Source: a bacterium Scap17 (lineage in GTDB: Bacteria; Pseudomonadota; Gammaproteobacteria; Pseudomonadales; Halomonadaceae). Taken from it: a DNA stretch of 64,000 nt. The DNA is taken from assembly GCA_013376735.1 (NCBI GenBank), contig VINJ01000001.1, forward strand, positions 2,914,001-2,978,000, read 5' to 3'. Positions 30,346-38,598 of the stretch are shown in pieces (position 1 is the stretch's first letter; the number at the start of each line of letters is the position of its first letter). The translations under genes were made by a program, and so were the position numbers. Below the pieces are notes generated by a model, which searched no databases, had not been told where the DNA came from, and saw nothing but the letters and a program-made list of their open reading frames with translations.

Positions 30346-31112
30346 CAGGCACCCGCCAACGTATCGAAGGCTTCACGGATGGCGCGCACCGCGGCCACGG
30401 ACTCGGCGTTGTCACCGTGCACGCACAGCGTATCGGCGGACAGCACCAGGTCACCGCCGCTGCTGTCGGTCAGCGCTTCACCACGTGCCAGCGTCACGGA
30501 CTGGGCGATGATCACCTCGCTGTCATGATGCACGGCGCCCGGCTCACGGCGCGAGACCAGGTGGCCGCGTGAATCGTAGGCACGGTCGGCGAAGGCCTCG
30601 AACCACAGCGTGATGCCCATCTCGTCGGCCAGCGCCTGCATCGGCGCGGGGTTGGCGGTCGCCATCACCATCAGCGGCAGGCTGGCGTCATAGCGCACCA
30701 CGGCCTGCATGACGGCGCGCAGCAGCGTCGGGTCGGCGGCCATGTCGTTGTAGAGCGCGCCATGCGGCTTCACGTACTGGACACGAGTGCCCTCGGCGCG
30801 ACAGATGCCATCCAGCGCGCCAATCTGATAGAGCAGCATGTCCTCGACTTCGGCAGGCGAACACGCCATCGAGCGACGGCCGAAGCCTTGCAGGTCCGGG
30901 TAGGCCGGGTGCGCGCCGATGCGCACGTCATGCTTGACCGCCAGACGCACGGTGCGGCGCATGATGGTGGGGTCGGAGGCGTGGAAACCACAGGCGATGT
31001 TGGCGCAGTCGACGAAGGGCATGACCTCTTCATCCAGACCGATCTTCCAGTTGCCGAAGCTTTCGCCCATATCGCAGTTGAGCAGGGGGAGGGAGGGAGC
31101 AGAGCGGGACAT
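30345..31112 (-). CDS. pxpA: 5-oxoprolinase subunit A
   Basis: PxpA (LamB/YcsF family) is the catalytic-barrel subunit of 5-oxoprolinase. The 255-residue protein carries [11 protein letters not shown] at the N-terminus, [29 protein letters not shown] and [11 protein letters not shown], all family hallmarks with metal-site His and Asp residues. GAGG stands 7 bases before the ATG. It heads the pxpABC operon. Its promoter region contains a 63-bp element (31181-31244) that is repeated before the TRAP gene dctP 1.8 kb away, pointing to control by the LysR regulator encoded between them. Confidence 0.95.
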   Translation of the reverse strand: MSRSAPSLPLLNCDMGESFGNWKIGLDEEVMPFVDCANIACGFHASDPTIMRRTVRLAVKHDVRIGAHPAYPDLQGFGRRSMACSPAEVEDMLLYQIGALDGICRAEGTRVQYVKPHGALYNDMAADPTLLRAVMQAVVRYDASLPLMVMATANPAPMQALADEMGITLWFEAFADRAYDSRGHLVSRREPGAVHHDSEVIIAQSVTLARGEALTDSSGGDLVLSADTLCVHGDNAESVAAVRAIREAFDTLAGA

Positions 31113-31180
31113 AGCAAAACCTCACAGGTCAGATCTTGTGTGTTGTTATGCCTCCACTCTATGTAAGGGGCCGCCTTGGT

Positions 31181-31244
31181 ATCCAATCGTATTTTATGAT
31201 TCGTCATATCGGTGAAATCTTTCATCATCTTGCGCCATGAAAGC
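31181..31244 (-). promoter_or_regulatory. LysR-type operator/promoter element of pxpABC
   Basis: On the minus strand this element reads CTTTCAT-N11-ATGAAAG, immediately followed by GATTTCA, then CGATA, CGAATCA and ACGATTGGA. The T-N11-A inverted repeat (31219-31243) has perfect 7-bp arms. The whole element aligns with 32972-33034 and ends 69 bases from the pxpA ATG, against 70 for dctP. This is a classic LysR-type activator site plus promoter core. Confidence 0.8.
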
Positions 31245-31394
31245 ACCGGCCGTGTATCGCTTGCCCGACAGAGCGCGTCATGCTTGTGTCTTGGGCGAGC
31301 CGAGCGGTGATTTCAGGGCCTGTCACCCCGCCCACCGCTGGTCTGAAGTCATTCCTTGCTCAGCCGAATCCCCAACAACAACAGGAGTTTCACC

Positions 31395-31835
31395 ATGGCC
31401 GTCAGCGATCCGTTCCACCTCGCCATCCAGGTCCGCGATATCGCCGAGGCACGCCGCTTCTATGGCGAGTTTCTGGGCTGCCCCGAGGGCCGCTCGTCCG
31501 ACAGCTGGGTCGATTTCGATCTCTATGGCCACCAGTTCGTCTGCCACCTGAACCCGGCGCTGGCCGACCCGGCAAGCGCCGTCGCTCAGCACCGCAATCC
31601 GGTCGATGGCCATGGCGTGCCGGTGCCGCACTTCGGCGTGGTGCTGGAGATGGACGCCTGGCAGGCACTGGCGGACCGCCTCATCGCCGAGGGCGTCACC
31701 TTCGAGATCGAGCCCCATATCCGCTTCAAGGGCGAACCCGGCGAACAGGCAACGATGTTCTTCCTCGACCCCACCGGCAATGCGCTGGAATTCAAGGCCT
31801 TCAAGGACCGCGAGAGCCAGCTGTTTCGCAAATGA
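31395..31835 (+). CDS. VOC family protein
   Basis: This 146-residue protein belongs to the vicinal oxygen chelate (glyoxalase/dioxygenase) superfamily. It begins FHLAIQVRDIAEARRFYGEFLGC, a standard VOC strand-helix with a metal-binding His, and has HFGVVLEM in the middle. It ends MFFLDPTGNALEFKAF with a metal-binding Glu. The reaction is not predictable. AGGAG precedes the chosen ATG by 7 bases. It lies divergent from pxpA and upstream of the LysR gene, inside the putative 5-oxoproline module, so a link to that substrate is possible but unproven. Confidence 0.85.
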   Translation: MAVSDPFHLAIQVRDIAEARRFYGEFLGCPEGRSSDSWVDFDLYGHQFVCHLNPALADPASAVAQHRNPVDGHGVPVPHFGVVLEMDAWQALADRLIAEGVTFEIEPHIRFKGEPGEQATMFFLDPTGNALEFKAFKDRESQLFRK

Positions 31836-31967
31836 CGTAAGCGACCCGCGCAAGCGAATGAGCCCACGCCCGGCCTGACGCGGGCCATGCCCCGTGATGA
31901 AAGCTGACGCCCCGCGCCGCATGCGGCAAGATGGGCGGTCTTCACGATTCATCACGGGGCATCTGCC

Positions 31968-32879
31968 ATGTTCGACTTCAAGGAACTCGAGGCCTTCGTC
32001 TGGGTGGTCCGGCTTGGCTCGTTCCGCAAGGGCGCGACCAAGCTTCACCTGACCCAGCCCTCCATCTCGGACCGCATCAACCGCCTGGAAGCCACCGTCG
32101 GCGAATCCCTGCTGGAACGCGCCACCCGCCCCATCCAGCCCACCCTGCGCGGGCGAGAGTTCTTCGCCCACGCCGAGCGCCTGCTCAGTGGCCGCGACGA
32201 AGCCATGCGCCTGTTTCAGGAAGAAGGCGCCTTCTCAGGCACGCTGCGTCTGGGCGTGATCGAGACCATCGCCAACAGCTGGTTCCCCGCCTTCATGCGC
32301 CAGCTGGCCGAACGCTATCCCAAGCTGACGCTGGAAATGACCGTCGATATCTCGCCCTCTCTGCATCAGCGTCTGGCCGACAATGATCTCGACATGCTGT
32401 TCGCGATGGACAGCGCCGCCATGGGGCCCTACGCCACCCAGACTCCGCTGTGCACCTTCGAGATGGGCATGTTCGCCTCACCGGCCCTCGCCGAGCAGCT
32501 GGCCGAGGATGGCGAGCGCTTCGCCTCCACGCCATTCATCTCCTTCAGCAAGCAGGCGCGCCCCTATACCGAGCTGGTCAGCTATCTGTCGGACCGGGGC
32601 ATCACCCAGCCCAAGGTGCACTGCACCAGCACCCTGATGACCATCCTGCGCATGAGCAGCGAAGGGCTCGGCATCGGCGTACTGCCGGTCGCTACGGTGG
32701 AGGATGTCATCAGCCACGGCGAACTGGTGCGCCTGCCACTGAAGACCCCGCTGCCCCCGATGATCTATGAAGCCATCTGGCGCAATGCCAACTACCCCGA
32801 TTTCTGTGCCAGCGTGGCACGCCTCGGCTGCCAATGTGCCGAGACCTACTCGCAGCAACACGCGCATTCCACTCCCTGA
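31968..32879 (+). CDS. LysR family transcriptional regulator
   Basis: This 303-residue protein has the LysR N-terminal helix-turn-helix (FKELEAFVWVVRLGSFRKGA, then LHLTQPSISDRINRLE) and a periplasmic-binding-like effector domain (about 90-295, GTLRLGVIETIANSW onward). The effector is unknown. Two perfect T-N11-A boxes, 31219-31243 before pxpA and 32973-32997 before dctP, flank the gene on either side. The simplest reading is that this regulator senses 5-oxoproline or a related compound and activates both pxpABC and the TRAP operon. A half-site ATGAAAG at 31897-31903 lies before its own gene. Confidence 0.9.
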   Translation: MFDFKELEAFVWVVRLGSFRKGATKLHLTQPSISDRINRLEATVGESLLERATRPIQPTLRGREFFAHAERLLSGRDEAMRLFQEEGAFSGTLRLGVIETIANSWFPAFMRQLAERYPKLTLEMTVDISPSLHQRLADNDLDMLFAMDSAAMGPYATQTPLCTFEMGMFASPALAEQLAEDGERFASTPFISFSKQARPYTELVSYLSDRGITQPKVHCTSTLMTILRMSSEGLGIGVLPVATVEDVISHGELVRLPLKTPLPPMIYEAIWRNANYPDFCASVARLGCQCAETYSQQHAHSTP

Positions 32880-32971
32880 TCAGACCGCCTGTCATGCGCT
32901 GAGTCAGGGTTGATCGCGCCCCGCTCCGCATCAGGTCAGCATCAGACCAAGGTCTAACAATATCGCCAAAG

Positions 32972-33034
32972 GCTTTCATGCAACGACACTATGAAAGATT
33001 TCATCGATACTGCGAATCAGAATTAACGATTGGA
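32972..33034 (+). promoter_or_regulatory. LysR-type operator/promoter element of the dctPQM operon
   Basis: CTTTCAT (32973-32979) and ATGAAAG (32991-32997) are separated by exactly 11 bases, then GATTTCATCGATA, CGAATCA and ACGATTGGA follow. An overlapping palindrome ATGAAAGATTTCAT occupies 32991-33004. It matches the minus-strand element at 31181-31244 in arms, spacer length, downstream blocks and distance to the start codon. Confidence 0.8.
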
Positions 33035-33103
33035 CGGGATGGCCCGTCGCTTGAAGAATGAAATTGTCTGCCGACAACATTCAATAATAATGAGGAACAA
33101 GAC

Positions 33104-34123
33104 ATGCGTAAGCCCAACGATTCCCTCACTCGCAAGACCCCGACAGTCAAGTCCTTCGCCTGGCTGGCGACAGTGGGTGCCCTGGCCTTCAGTGGCTCGG
33201 CACTCGCGGCACAGTGGAACCTCGCCACTCCGTATGGCGATGCCAGCTTCCACACCAAGAACACCAAGCAGTTCGCCGAGGAAGTCACCGAGGCCACCGA
33301 TGGCGAGCTGACCGTGACCGTGCACAGCGGCGGTTCCCTGATCTCCCACGGCGAGATCAAGCCTTCCGTGCGTCGCGGCACCGTCCAGGCCGGTGAAATC
33401 TTCCTGTCGATTCTCTCCAACGAATCGCCGGTCTACGAGCTGGACACCCTGCCGGGTGTCGCCTCCAGCTACGAAGAAGCCTTCGCCCTCTGGCAGGCCT
33501 CCAAGCCGGACATCACCCAGCTGTTCGCCCAGGAAGGCCTGATGCCGCTGTACGCGGTCGCCTGGCCGGCCCAGGGCATCTACACCGACTTCGACCTGAC
33601 CGACGTCTCCCAGCTCAAGGGCCTGCGTATCCGCGCGCCCAACATCAACACCCAGCGCTTCGTCGAGAACGTCGGCGGCAAGCCCACCGAGACCGAAGAA
33701 GCCGACATCCCCACCGCCTTCAGCACCGGTCGTGTCGATGCGATGATCACCTCCAGCTCCACCGGCAAGTCCATGTCGGCCTGGGATTACATCAAGCACT
33801 ACAACGACGCCAAGCTGTGGCTGCCGAAGAATATCGTCTTCGTCAACAAGCGTGCCTTCGATCGCCTCGACGAGAGTACTCAGCAAGCCGTGCTCGATGC
33901 CGCCAAGGCCGCCGAGACCCGCGGCTGGGAAGCCAGCAAGGCCGATGCCGCCGAGAGCGCCAAGGTGCTGACCGAGAATGGCTTCACCATCACGGAGCCC
34001 GACGCCAAGCTGGCGGAAGACTTGAAGGCCGCCGGTGACAAGCTGTTCCAGGACTGGAAGTCGCGTGCCGGTGAAGAAGGCCAGCAGCTGCTCGAGCGCT
34101 ACCGCGCAGACCTGGATGCCTGA
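33104..34123 (+). CDS. TRAP transporter substrate-binding protein (probable 5-oxoproline binder)
   Basis: This 339-residue DctP-type periplasmic receptor has an N-terminal signal peptide (about 1-35, ending SALAA) and the DctP core with LKGLRIRAPNINTQ (the ligand carboxylate-binding arginine region) and AFSTGRVDAMITSS. It delivers its ligand to the DctQM permease downstream. The promoter element shared with pxpABC, and the existence of a DctP subfamily shown structurally to bind pyroglutamate (Bordetella pertussis DctP6 and DctP7), suggest 5-oxoproline as ligand. This is inference; the protein fold alone gives only a small carboxylate. GAGGAAC precedes its ATG. A 260-bp gap follows before dctQ. 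Confidence 0.88.
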   Translation: MRKPNDSLTRKTPTVKSFAWLATVGALAFSGSALAAQWNLATPYGDASFHTKNTKQFAEEVTEATDGELTVTVHSGGSLISHGEIKPSVRRGTVQAGEIFLSILSNESPVYELDTLPGVASSYEEAFALWQASKPDITQLFAQEGLMPLYAVAWPAQGIYTDFDLTDVSQLKGLRIRAPNINTQRFVENVGGKPTETEEADIPTAFSTGRVDAMITSSSTGKSMSAWDYIKHYNDAKLWLPKNIVFVNKRAFDRLDESTQQAVLDAAKAAETRGWEASKADAAESAKVLTENGFTITEPDAKLAEDLKAAGDKLFQDWKSRAGEEGQQLLERYRADLDA

Positions 34124-34383
34124 GATCCGCTCGCAAGCCCGACTGCCCGGCGCTGAATGCTGGACATGTGGCCAAGCGCATCGACCGTGCACTGCCTGAG
34201 CAGCGTCTGAGCATTGCCTGAGCGCTGCAGATGTCCTGACTGACCCCAGCTGCAGCGTTGCTATCCCGCCACGCGGTACGCCACTCGAGACTCCGACACC
34301 TGCCGCCCGCCGGCAGGTGACCCACGGACAAGCCTGTGTGCAGCATCGCGTGGCCACCCTCACCTTCCCTGTGAGCGCCCGTC
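34124..34383 (+). other. Spacer between TRAP receptor and permease genes
   Basis: This 260-bp gap separates dctP from dctQ. It contains a partially repeated TGCCTGAGC segment (near 34190-34225) and no credible gene or strong terminator. Such gaps often allow the receptor to be made in excess over the permease. Confidence 0.4.
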
Positions 34384-34941
34384 ATGACCTATTTCTTCGA
34401 CAGACTCTATCGCCTCGGCGCGTGGGGTGCGGCGGCCTGCATGCTGCTGATCTGCACCCTCGTCAGCCTGCAAGTCTTCCTGCGCCTGATCGACGCCATC
34501 ATGGTGATGTTCGGCGCCGAGCGTCTCGGCTTCGAGATCTCCGGCGTGTCGGAAATGGCTGCCTTCCTGCTGGTCGGCGCCACCTTCCTGAGCCTCGCCT
34601 ACACCTTCACGCATCACGCCCATATCCGCGTGACGCTGGTCATCAACCGCCTGCCGGCCGCCGTGCGCGTGTGGATCGAAAGCCTCGCGCTGCTGATCGC
34701 ACTCGGCCTGAGCGTGTTGATCACCCATGAACTGGTACTGCTGGTCGGCGAGAGCCTCGAGTACCACGACATCTCCTCCGGCCTGCTGGCGCTGCCGCTG
34801 TGGATTCCGCAGAGCGTGCTGGTCGCCGGTACCGGCCTGCTGTGCCTGGCGATTCTCGAGACCCTGATCGCCACGCTGCGCACCGCCTTCACCGCGCCCT
34901 CAAGCTACGTGGCGCCCGAGCCCGAAGACGGAGCCGAATGA
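34384..34941 (+). CDS. TRAP transporter small permease (DctQ)
   Basis: This 185-residue protein has four predicted membrane helices (about 12-35, 55-75, 95-115, 138-160), the DctQ pattern. The family's histidine-rich loop reads FTHHAHIRV. It pairs with the large permease DctM, whose gene begins one base after this stop. Its ribosome site is weak (GTGAGC), in keeping with lower expression than the receptor. It serves the same uptake system as the dctP gene at 33104. Confidence 0.9.
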   Translation: MTYFFDRLYRLGAWGAAACMLLICTLVSLQVFLRLIDAIMVMFGAERLGFEISGVSEMAAFLLVGATFLSLAYTFTHHAHIRVTLVINRLPAAVRVWIESLALLIALGLSVLITHELVLLVGESLEYHDISSGLLALPLWIPQSVLVAGTGLLCLAILETLIATLRTAFTAPSSYVAPEPEDGAE

Positions 34942-34942
34942 C

Positions 34943-36247
34943 ATGCTGACACTCATCCTCGTCACTCTGCTGGCCCTCGCCTTGCTGCTCGGCAGCGGCG
35001 TGTGGGTCGCCTTCTCGCTGATCGGCACCGGCTGGATCGTGCTGACCTTCTTCTCCACCTTCGAGACCGGCCCGATCCTGGCCTCCGATTTCTGGGGTGC
35101 CAGCTACGGCTGGGACCTGACCGCCCTGCCGATGTTCGTGTGGATGGGCGAGATCCTGTTTCGCTCGGGACTGGCCGACAACATGTTCCGCGCCCTGGCG
35201 CCGTGGCTCAATCGCCTGCCCGGCCGTCTGCTGCACTCCAACATCATCGGCAGCGGTCTGTTCGCCGCCGTGTGCGGCTCCTCCGCCGCTACCTGCGCCA
35301 CCGTCGGCAAGATGACACTGCCGGAACTTGAGCGCCGCGGCTACGACAGCAATCTGGCCATCGGTACCCTCGCCAGTGCCTCGACCCTCGGCCTGCTGAT
35401 TCCGCCGTCGATCATGATGATCGTCTATGGCGTGGTCACCGAGCAGTCCATCTCGCGTCTGTTCATCGCCGGTGTCCTGCCGGGCATGCTGCTGCTGGCC
35501 CTGTTCATGGGCTACCTGGCGATCTGGTCGAAGGTCGTCGGTGAGCCGCAGGGCCGTGCCGGCCATGACGAGCCGCACATGGGCTTCATGGCCAAGCTGC
35601 GCAACAGCGCCCAGCTGATTCCGCTGCTGGCCCTGATCGGCGGCATTCTCGGCAGCATCTACGGTGGTCTGGCGTCACCCACCGAAGCGGCCGCGGTCGG
35701 CGTGGTACTGTCGCTGATCATCGCGCGCCTCAACGGCCACATGACCGCCGCCACCTTCAAGGAATCGCTGTTCGCGGCGCTGCGCACCTCGTGCATGATC
35801 GCCTTCATCATCGCCGGTGCCTCCTTCCTGTCCTCCGCGATGAGCTTCACCCAGATTCCGATGCAGCTGGCCGAAGGCATCGCCACCCTGGGGCTGTCCC
35901 CGACCATGCTGCTGGTGGTGCTGACGCTATTCCTGCTGATTCTGGGCTGCTTCCTTGACGGTATCTCGCTGATCCTGCTGGTGACCTCCATCATCATGCC
36001 GGTCATCGAAGCCGCCGGTTTCGACCTGATCTGGTTCGGTATCTACCTGATCATCGTGGTCGAGATGTCGCAGATCACCCCGCCGGTCGGCTTCAACCTG
36101 TTCGTGATCCAGAGCCTGACCGGCAAGGACATCATCACCATCACCAAGGCGACACTGCCGTTCTTCCTGCTGATGATCTTCTCCATCGTGCTGATGCACG
36201 TCTTCCCGGAGATCGTGCTCTATCTTCCGCAGGCCATGAACAACTGA
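34943..36247 (+). CDS. TRAP transporter large permease (DctM)
   Basis: This 434-residue inner-membrane protein has about 12 hydrophobic helices and the DctM marks GLLIPPSIMMIVYG, SPTEAAAVGVV and the C-terminal TPPVGFNLFVIQSLTG. It is the Na+-coupled channel of the TRAP system. Its start lies one base after the DctQ stop, so the two are tightly coupled. A strong terminator follows at 36383-36409. Together with the binding protein it forms a complete TRAP importer under the predicted LysR control. Confidence 0.93.
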   Translation: MLTLILVTLLALALLLGSGVWVAFSLIGTGWIVLTFFSTFETGPILASDFWGASYGWDLTALPMFVWMGEILFRSGLADNMFRALAPWLNRLPGRLLHSNIIGSGLFAAVCGSSAATCATVGKMTLPELERRGYDSNLAIGTLASASTLGLLIPPSIMMIVYGVVTEQSISRLFIAGVLPGMLLLALFMGYLAIWSKVVGEPQGRAGHDEPHMGFMAKLRNSAQLIPLLALIGGILGSIYGGLASPTEAAAVGVVLSLIIARLNGHMTAATFKESLFAALRTSCMIAFIIAGASFLSSAMSFTQIPMQLAEGIATLGLSPTMLLVVLTLFLLILGCFLDGISLILLVTSIIMPVIEAAGFDLIWFGIYLIIVVEMSQITPPVGFNLFVIQSLTGKDIITITKATLPFFLLMIFSIVLMHVFPEIVLYLPQAMNN

Positions 36248-36382
36248 TCAGGTGACACAATGCCATGGATGGCAGCTGGTAGCGCTTCCAGACTCGGGAA
36301 CCGCAGCTGTCGGCACCTCTATCGGTCGCCCCTTGTCTCAGGGGCACCGAGCGTCACGGCAGACATACGGTGACGTGCTTGC

Positions 36383-36409
36383 AGACCTCCCCACGGGGAG
36401 GTCTTTTTT
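36383..36409 (+). terminator. dctPQM operon terminator
   Basis: AGACCTCCCC pairs with GGGGAGGTCT, followed by a T-run (TTTTTTA). Confidence 0.9.
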
Positions 36410-36557
36410 ATGCCGCCTGCCTGGCACCTGCCGCTCGCCGCACGCCGCTTACAGAGCACCGCGACTGAAAGCATCGAGACGCAAAGCACCGTCCTCGCAC
36501 ACAGCCCAGCCCCATACAGCTCAGCTCAGATCGGCACACGGACACGGACACGCACAC
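36410..36557. other. Non-coding spacer between two terminators
   Basis: The stretch between the dctM terminator and the next hairpin is rich in ACGG/CACACGG repeats near 36535-36556. I see no supported gene in it. Confidence 0.4.
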
Positions 36558-36608
36558 GAAAAAGCCGCCCCTTCCTTGCCGTGAGGCAGAAAGGGGCGGC
36601 TTTTTCGT
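36558..36608. terminator. Bidirectional terminator, mainly for the lipoprotein gene
   Basis: GAAAAAGCCGCCCCTT pairs with AAGGGGCGGCTTTTTC around an inner small hairpin (TTGCC/GGCA). Both sides carry A/T runs. Confidence 0.88.
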
Positions 36609-36629
36609 CAACCGACAGGCGAGGCTAGA

Positions 36630-36797
36630 TCAGGACAGATGATCTGCCGGGGCGCTGGCCGGGGTGTCGATCATCGTGTGACCTTTGCCACCGCCACCAT
36701 GCCCACCATAGCCGTGGCCATGATCGAACAGACCACAACCACTCAGGGCCAGAGTCGCCGCGACCAGTGCAATCGGAAACAGATTTTTGATACGCAT
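36630..36797 (-). CDS. Small Gly/His-rich lipoprotein
   Basis: This 55-residue protein has a lipoprotein signal: a positively charged start MRIK, a hydrophobic stretch and the lipobox LSGC with lipid-carrying cysteine near residue 21. The mature part is short and rich in Gly and His (DHGHGYGGHGGGG), which could bind metal ions, but no family function is known to me. AAGGAGAG stands 5 bases before the ATG at 36795-36797, a strong site that supports real translation. It is monocistronic with its own terminator. Confidence 0.7.
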   Translation of the reverse strand: MRIKNLFPIALVAATLALSGCGLFDHGHGYGGHGGGGKGHTMIDTPASAPADHLS

Positions 36798-37020
36798 GAA
36801 TCTCTCCTTCAAAGGGGGTAGAGGCTGCTGCACGTTCGAGCCGTCCAGGACTGCCCGGCGCTGTCTGCAAGCGCTGTCAGAAAGCCCTTACTTTCCCCTT
36901 CACATTACGCTGATCGACGACCAACGTTAAACCTTCGCAGCAGCCTTCCTTTTTTACTGCACGCCTTGTACAGGAGTTGCGACATGATTGTCGTGTAATG
37001 TACTCCGCCGTTTTTCCAGC

Positions 37021-38598
37021 TCAGCGAGCCTTCAGCCCGCGCATATGGGCAGGTATCACCAGACGCTCGAACAGCTCGAACAGCAGCTCGGCGCAGATGG
37101 CCAGCAATGCCGCGGGAATCGCCCCGTAAAGCACCAGATCATAGTCATTGAGCGAAAGCCCGGTGACGATCGGCTCACCCAGCCCCCCGGCGCCGATGAA
37201 GGCTGCCAGCGTCGCGGTACCGATGTTGATGATGGCGGCGGTCTTGATGCCGGTGAGCAGATTGGGCGTCGCCAGCGGCAGGATGACATGACGCAGCTGC
37301 TCACGACGCGTCAAGCCCATGCCACGTGCCACCTTGACCAGCAACGGGTCCACCGTCAGCAGCGCGGTGATCGCCGCACGGATGATCGGCAGCAAGGAGT
37401 AGACGAACAGCGCGATCACCGCCGGCACCACCCCGATGCCGAACAGCGGAATCATCAGTGCCAGCAGCGCGATGGAAGGGATGGTCTGCAGCAGGCCGGT
37501 GACGTAGAGCACCACCCGCGAGACCTTCGGATTGCGATAGACCAGCAAGGACAGCGGCAGGCCGACCAGGCAGGCCAGCAGCAGCGCCGACAGCGTCAAC
37601 TGCAGATGCTCGATCAGATTGGTGCCCAGCTTGTCCCACTTGGCGCCGCTGACTTCGCGCTGCTCGGTGGTGATGCCCTGCTCCTGAATGAAGCGGCTGG
37701 CGACCTGGGCGAAGCTCTGCTCCTCGGTGGAGACCTCGGCATTCAGCGCCTGCATGCTGTCTTCATCGAGACTCCCCGCCAACTGGTTGAGCGCCGCAAC
37801 GGCTTTCTCCGGCAAGGCGGCATTCACGAAGGGCACCGCCAGATATTCGGGGAAGTAGCCCTTGTCATCGTCGAGCAGCACGAAGTCGAAGCGTTGGATA
37901 TCCCCCTCGGTGGAGTAGGCATCGGTGGCGTCGATCTTGCTCTCGCGCAGCGCCTGATAGGCGATGCCGTGCTCGATGCCACGCGGCACCTGGGAAAGCC
38001 CGTATTCCGCCGCCAGTCCCGGCCAGCCATCCGGACGCTTGATGAACTCATGCGACATCGCGACGGACAGCTCCGGGTGATCAGCCATATCGCCGATGGT
38101 ACTGATGCCCAGCGACTCGGCCTGATCGCGGCGCATGCTGACGGCATAGGTATTGTTGAAGCCCAGCGGCTCGAGCACGCGCAGGCCCTGCTCGCGGCTC
38201 AGCTCATCAAGCGTCTCGAGCGGAGGCACGTCATCCAGCTTGAGAATGGCGTGGGCCAGGGTGCCGGTGTATTCGGGATAGACATCCAGCTCGCCTTCCG
38301 CCAGCCCCTGATAGGTGATGATGGTCTGGCCCAGCCCCAGACGGCGCTCGACCGTGAAGCCGGCGTCCTCCAGCACCTGTGCGAATATCTCGCCCAGCAG
38401 ATGGCCTTCACGGTCAGCCTTGGAGCCGACCACGATCGGCTTGTCCTCGGGCCATGCCGCGGCTTGCTCTTCCGCGCTGGCAAGCGGGCTGCTCACCAGC
38501 GCCCCTAGACTGGCAAGCGCCAGGCCGGCGACCATCAGCGCACCGGACAGCCCGCGGCGCGAGCATTGCAGGACGGAAGTCGTCATCAGCGTCTTCAT
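37021..38598 (-). CDS. ABC importer: substrate-binding/permease fusion (osmoprotectant type)
   Basis: This 525-residue fusion has a signal/anchor segment (about 15-43). A QAT-type binding domain follows (about 50-300; VGSKADREGHLLGEIFAQ and GELDVYPEYTGTLAH are typical of glycine betaine/choline receptors). The C-terminal half (about 325-515) has five or six membrane helices and an EAA-like loop for the ATPase (ARGMGLTRREQLRHVILPLATP). With the ATPase gene upstream it would import quaternary amines or similar compounds. Single-chain versions I know usually place the permease first and the receptor last, so receptor-first is notable. The start overlaps the ATPase stop as ATGA. Confidence 0.87.
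   Translation of the reverse strand: MKTLMTTSVLQCSRRGLSGALMVAGLALASLGALVSSPLASAEEQAAAWPEDKPIVVGSKADREGHLLGEIFAQVLEDAGFTVERRLGLGQTIITYQGLAEGELDVYPEYTGTLAHAILKLDDVPPLETLDELSREQGLRVLEPLGFNNTYAVSMRRDQAESLGISTIGDMADHPELSVAMSHEFIKRPDGWPGLAAEYGLSQVPRGIEHGIAYQALRESKIDATDAYSTEGDIQRFDFVLLDDDKGYFPEYLAVPFVNAALPEKAVAALNQLAGSLDEDSMQALNAEVSTEEQSFAQVASRFIQEQGITTEQREVSGAKWDKLGTNLIEHLQLTLSALLLACLVGLPLSLLVYRNPKVSRVVLYVTGLLQTIPSIALLALMIPLFGIGVVPAVIALFVYSLLPIIRAAITALLTVDPLLVKVARGMGLTRREQLRHVILPLATPNLLTGIKTAAIINIGTATLAAFIGAGGLGEPIVTGLSLNDYDLVLYGAIPAALLAICAELLFELFERLVIPAHMRGLKAR

Noticed and set aside
36988-38508. A 506-codon plus-strand frame opposite the ABC fusion gene
   Set aside because: The minus strand encodes a protein with clear receptor and permease motifs; the opposite frame has no recognisable domain and biased composition.
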